From: Variovorax sp. RA8 | GTDB taxonomy: Bacteria; Pseudomonadota; Gammaproteobacteria; Burkholderiales; Burkholderiaceae_C | NCBI RefSeq assembly: GCF_901827175.1 | Contig: NZ_LR594662.1 | Span: 4,030,001 to 4,094,000, forward strand | DNA length: 64,000 nucleotides | Direction of reading: 5' to 3' | Shown: positions 60,917 through 64,000 of the stretch, in pieces | How positions within the stretch are numbered: the first letter of the stretch is position 1 | Layout: each line of letters begins with the position of its first letter | Notes under the pieces: generated by a model | The model's database searches: none | What the model saw: only the letters and a program-made list of their open reading frames with translations | Told to the model about the DNA's origin: nothing | Made by a program: the position numbers and the translations under genes

Positions 60917-62755
60917 TCAGGCAGGCCGCAGCGTACCCGGCACGATCCTGGCGTCCCAGTCGCGCATCATGGACTGCACTTCGGGGTCGTTGCGAATCGC
61001 TTCCTCGGCCTCGCGCTGGCGCGCGTCGGCCGCCTGCTTGTTGCGGCGCGCCGGGCTGTCGGTCACGACGCCGATCTCGATGGCGAGCTTCACGCCATGG
61101 CCCAGGGTTGCCAGCGCCACCTGCAGTTTGTCACGGCTGCCCGCCTGGTTGAGCGACTCGCGCTCGACGCGCAGCAGCCACTGGTCGACGTCGCGCGCCA
61201 CGAGCTGCGATTGCAGCGCGAGCTCGCGGGCCAGCGCGTTGATCGCCTCGGCCGCCACCAGCTGAGTGACGGTCGCATACCAGAAGTCGCCCTCCTCGCT
61301 GGGTTCGATGGGCGCCGGAGCGCTCTCGCGGGCGAGGTCGCGCGCGCCGGGCGGCGGCTGCACACGCACCTGCATGGCCAGCACGTGGGCAGCCGAGGGG
61401 GTCGCTTCGGGCGCAGTTTGGGCGACCGCCGGGCGGCCCTCCTCGCGCACCGGCAGGCGGTGGCCGGGCGGCGCGGCACGCGTTGCGCCGGAAGCGGCAG
61501 GGACCGCAGATGCGGCAGATGCGGTGGGTGTTGCCTGAGCCGCCGCGCCAGGCGGGGCTGCCACGACCGCGGGCCGAGGCGCCTGCACGCGCTCCGCCAC
61601 GGCCGCGGGGGCTTCATTCAGAGTTTTTTTTTCCACGCCGGCCGCAGCCGCGGGCTTGAAGGCCAGCAGGCGCAGAAGCACCATGGTGAGCGCCGCGTAC
61701 TCGTCGGGCGCCAGGCCTAGTTCGCCGCGGCCGTGGAGGCACAGGCTGTAGAGGAGCTGCGTCTCGTCGGCCGGCATCGCGGCCGCGAGGCGCGCGGTCT
61801 CGGCTGTATCGGGGTCGCTCGTATCGCCGGGCTCTGCGCGCGAGGGCACCGCCTGCAACACGGCCATGGCCTGGAGCACGGCCGTCATTTCCTCGAGCGT
61901 CGAGGCTGCCGACAAGCCGTCGCGGCGCAGCCCCTCGGCGGTCTCGACCACCGTCTTGCCGTCGCCCTGCGCCAGCGCCTCGATCAGGCGGAACACGTGG
62001 CCGCGGTCCACGCTGCCCAGCATCTGGCGCACGCCGCCTTCCGTCAGCTCGCCGTTGCCGAAGGCAATGGCCTGGTCGGTCAGCGACAGCGCATCGCGCA
62101 TCGAGCCGCGGGCCGCGCGCGCGATCAGCCGCAGCGCATGCGGCTCGGCCGGCACGGTCTCGGTCTGCAGCACACGGGTGAGGTGCTCGAGCACCGTCTC
62201 TGGCGCCATCGGGCGCAGGTTGAACTGCAGGCAGCGCGACAGCACCGTCACAGGCACCTTCTGCGGATCGGTGGTGGCTAGCACGAACTTGAGGTATTCC
62301 GGCGGTTCCTCGAGCGTCTTCAGCATCGCGTTGAAGGCATGGCCGGTGAGCATGTGCACCTCGTCGATCATGAAGACCTTGAAGCGCCCCTGCACCGGCT
62401 TGTAGACCGCCTGCTCCAGCAGGGCCTGGACCTCGTCCACGCCGCGGTTCGAGGCCGCGTCCAGCTCGGTGTAGTCGACGAAGCGGCCCGAATCGATGTC
62501 CTTGCAGGCCTGGCAGACGCCGCAGGGCGCGGCGGTGATGCCGCCCTGCCCGTCGGGCCCCTGGCAGTTGAGCGACTTGGCCAGGATGCGCGAAACGGTG
62601 GTCTTGCCCACGCCGCGCGTGCCGGTGAAGAGATAGGCATGGTGCAGCCGCTGGGACGTGAGCGCGTTCTCGAGCGCCTGCACCACATGCTCCTGGCCCA
62701 CCATCTCGCTGAAGGTCCTGGGGCGGTGCTTGCGAGCGAGAACGAGATAGGCCAT
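60917..62755 (-). CDS. dnaX: DNA polymerase III subunits gamma and tau
   Basis: The 612-residue tau form has the clamp-loader ATPase: Walker A GTRGVGKT at 45-52, the zinc module with C64, C78, C81 and C84, and [20 protein letters not shown] with the DExx box. Arginine-finger and sensor regions follow to about residue 370. The C-terminal 230 residues include a proline/alanine linker and the region that binds polymerase alpha and DnaB. A run of nine A lies at codons 375-378 (61632-61624); slippage there in either direction meets a stop within four codons and would yield a gamma-like protein of 378-380 residues. Confidence 0.97.
   Translation of the reverse strand: MAYLVLARKHRPRTFSEMVGQEHVVQALENALTSQRLHHAYLFTGTRGVGKTTVSRILAKSLNCQGPDGQGGITAAPCGVCQACKDIDSGRFVDYTELDAASNRGVDEVQALLEQAVYKPVQGRFKVFMIDEVHMLTGHAFNAMLKTLEEPPEYLKFVLATTDPQKVPVTVLSRCLQFNLRPMAPETVLEHLTRVLQTETVPAEPHALRLIARAARGSMRDALSLTDQAIAFGNGELTEGGVRQMLGSVDRGHVFRLIEALAQGDGKTVVETAEGLRRDGLSAASTLEEMTAVLQAMAVLQAVPSRAEPGDTSDPDTAETARLAAAMPADETQLLYSLCLHGRGELGLAPDEYAALTMVLLRLLAFKPAAAAGVEKKTLNEAPAAVAERVQAPRPAVVAAPPGAAAQATPTASAASAVPAASGATRAAPPGHRLPVREEGRPAVAQTAPEATPSAAHVLAMQVRVQPPPGARDLARESAPAPIEPSEEGDFWYATVTQLVAAEAINALARELALQSQLVARDVDQWLLRVERESLNQAGSRDKLQVALATLGHGVKLAIEIGVVTDSPARRNKQAADARQREAEEAIRNDPEVQSMMRDWDARIVPGTLRPA
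61624..61632 (-). promoter_or_regulatory. A9 slippery run in dnaX, likely site of gamma formation
   Basis: On the minus strand the codons GAA AAA AAA ACT contain nine consecutive A residues. A -1 shift reads AAC TCT GAA TGA; a +1 shift reads CTC TGA. Both frames stop at once. The position falls right after the conserved ATPase domains. This is the same logic as dnaX frameshifting in Escherichia coli and transcriptional slippage in Thermus, both of which make gamma. A GC-rich region that can fold (CCGC...GCGG near 61597-61608) lies downstream. Confidence 0.6.
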
Positions 62756-62878
62756 CGGCGCATTTTAGGTTGCGCCCAAGACGCCGCTCCGATGTCTTCC
62801 GACTAGCTATAGGCCTTTTTACTTATAGATTTTCACCATTTCCCTCCTAGCATGGCGTTGGCTTCCGAGGAGACCGAC

Positions 62879-63997
62879 ATGCCCACTGCGCACCCCCGAA
62901 CCGCGCGCGCGCCCGCGGCCGGCAAAGCCAAAGCCCAGCCGGCCGGCGCGCGTCGCTACTGCATGCAGCCCGTGCAGGCGCCGCGGCAATTCGACAACAG
63001 CGTCTCCGCCGGCCGCGCCGCCGCCATCCTGGCCGCGAGCAGGAAATGGGTGAACGGCACGCAGCTGAACTACTACTGCTACAAGCGCGGCGACGGCGTG
63101 CCGGCTGCCTGGCAGGGCAACAACGCGGATACGGCGGTGGTCGAGGAGGCCTTCGAGGGGTGGGCCAAGCTGGGCATCGGGATCGGCTTCCGCCGCGTCG
63201 AGGCGCCCGAGGATGCGATCGTTCGCATCGGCTTCGACCCGCAGGACGGCTCATGGTCCTACGTGGGCCGCGATGTGCTCAGCGTGCGCGACCCGCTGCA
63301 GCGGACGATGAATTTCGGCTGGCCGCTCAACACCGACTACGGCCGCGACACCGCGCTCCACGAGATCGGCCACACATTGGGCCTCGAGCACGAGCACCAG
63401 AACCCCCACGCCGGCATCACCTGGAACCGGCAGGCGGTGCTCGACTACTTCTCGGGTCCGCCCAACCATTGGCAGGAGCCGCAGATCGAGTGGAACATCC
63501 TGCGCAAGATCCCGGCCTCGGAGGTCAAGGGCACGACCTGGGACCCGGACTCGGTGATGGAGTACCACTTCGAGCCCGGGCTCATCGACGCGCCGGCGCA
63601 GTACCGGGAAGGGCTGGTACCCAAGGGCGGGCTCTCCTACGCCGACAAGGCCTGGGTGGTGGAGTCCTACCCCGGCGTGCGGGCGCCGGCGCTCGGCTCG
63701 CTCAAGGTCGGGTTGTCGCAGCTGCTCAAGATCAAGGCCGGCGAGACCCGCAATTTCGAGTTCGTGCCGCCGCGCACGCGGACCTACAACATCGGTACTT
63801 TCGGTACCTCGGACACGGTGCTGGTGCTGTTCGAGGTGACGCCCGCCGGCAATGTGCAGATCGCGGGCAGCGACGACAGCGGCAGCGACCTCAACGCCCG
63901 CGTGAGTGTGCGCCTGCAGAAGGGCCGCCACTACCTGGTGGGCATCCGCCTCTACTACGCCGACGCGGCCTTCGAGACATCGCTGATGGCCTGGTGA
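62879..63997 (+). CDS. metzincin-type metalloprotease (HEIGHTLGLEH)
   Basis: The 372-residue protein has the metzincin zinc motif HEIGHTLGLEH in the middle and a Met-turn candidate in SVMEYHF about 60 residues later. This places it near the astacin/matrixin group. After the catalytic domain, about 100 residues of beta structure (LKIKAGETRNFEFVPPRTRT, TVLVLFEVTPAGNVQIAGSD) resemble a pre-peptidase C-terminal-like domain. There is no clear signal peptide: the N-terminus is basic and alanine-rich. ATG 62879 has GAGGAG six bases upstream, so it is preferred over 62852. It is divergent from dnaX, with a 120-base gap. Confidence 0.88.
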   Translation: MPTAHPRTARAPAAGKAKAQPAGARRYCMQPVQAPRQFDNSVSAGRAAAILAASRKWVNGTQLNYYCYKRGDGVPAAWQGNNADTAVVEEAFEGWAKLGIGIGFRRVEAPEDAIVRIGFDPQDGSWSYVGRDVLSVRDPLQRTMNFGWPLNTDYGRDTALHEIGHTLGLEHEHQNPHAGITWNRQAVLDYFSGPPNHWQEPQIEWNILRKIPASEVKGTTWDPDSVMEYHFEPGLIDAPAQYREGLVPKGGLSYADKAWVVESYPGVRAPALGSLKVGLSQLLKIKAGETRNFEFVPPRTRTYNIGTFGTSDTVLVLFEVTPAGNVQIAGSDDSGSDLNARVSVRLQKGRHYLVGIRLYYADAAFETSLMAW

Positions 63998-64000
63998 GCC

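Overview
The window is GC-rich DNA, very probably from a betaproteobacterium of the order Burkholderiales, most likely Comamonadaceae (Variovorax-like). The inference rests on the core gene orders dnaX-ybaB-recR, rnhA-methyltransferase / gloB-mltD and moaA-mobA-moeA, and on the orphan Bug/TctC-type binding protein. No database search was possible, so the genus is not proven. No tRNA, rRNA, CRISPR array or insertion sequence was recognised.

Region 1 (1-16030) is a catabolic island, nearly all on the minus strand. A long, tightly coupled gene chain runs from 16030 down to 2489. In order of transcription it encodes a CoxG-like protein, the three subunits of a molybdenum hydroxylase, an enoyl-CoA hydratase homologue, the alpha and beta subunits of a Rieske ring-hydroxylating dioxygenase with its reductase and ferredoxin, a Bug-type solute-binding protein, an aldehyde dehydrogenase, a thiamine-diphosphate enzyme and a class II aldolase, followed by an IclR regulator. 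A second IclR gene is divergent from a DUF35 / thiolase pair at the left edge. Together these look like uptake, hydroxylation and chain processing of an aromatic acid whose identity I cannot read from the sequence.

Region 2 (about 16500-47513, regulator to 48882) is the most striking part. It is a complete-looking extracellular contractile injection system (eCIS; Afp/PVC/MAC type), about 22 genes on one strand with overlapping starts and stops. It has a winged-helix protein, an Afp15-like ATPase, a DUF4255 terminator-like protein, sheath, tube, tube/LysM protein, spike proteins, PAAR tip, gp25, two baseplate proteins and a tail protein I fused to an NHL-like propeller. It also has four related surface or adaptor proteins. 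The distal end carries cargo-type genes: three DUF4157 proteins (one with a nuclease-like C-terminus), a 150-residue orphan, an Lgt-like membrane protein and a small protein with the LQ-x-LGNREV motif. A divergent AAA+ activator with no sensory domain and an altered GAFTGA loop (GAFTDA) sits at the head of the operon. A remnant of an SRAP-family gene marks the distal boundary.

Region 3 (49152-64000) is core genome: molybdenum cofactor genes (moaA, mobA, moeA), a cyclic-nucleotide-binding protein, rnhA, a methyltransferase, gloB, mltD, a nitrate/sulfonate/taurine-type ABC transporter, a MAPEG protein, recR, ybaB, dnaX and a metzincin protease. Two details stand out. A run of nine A residues in dnaX lies exactly where a short gamma subunit could be made. 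A 21-codon leader ORF, spanning a terminator-like hairpin, ends on the moeA start codon.
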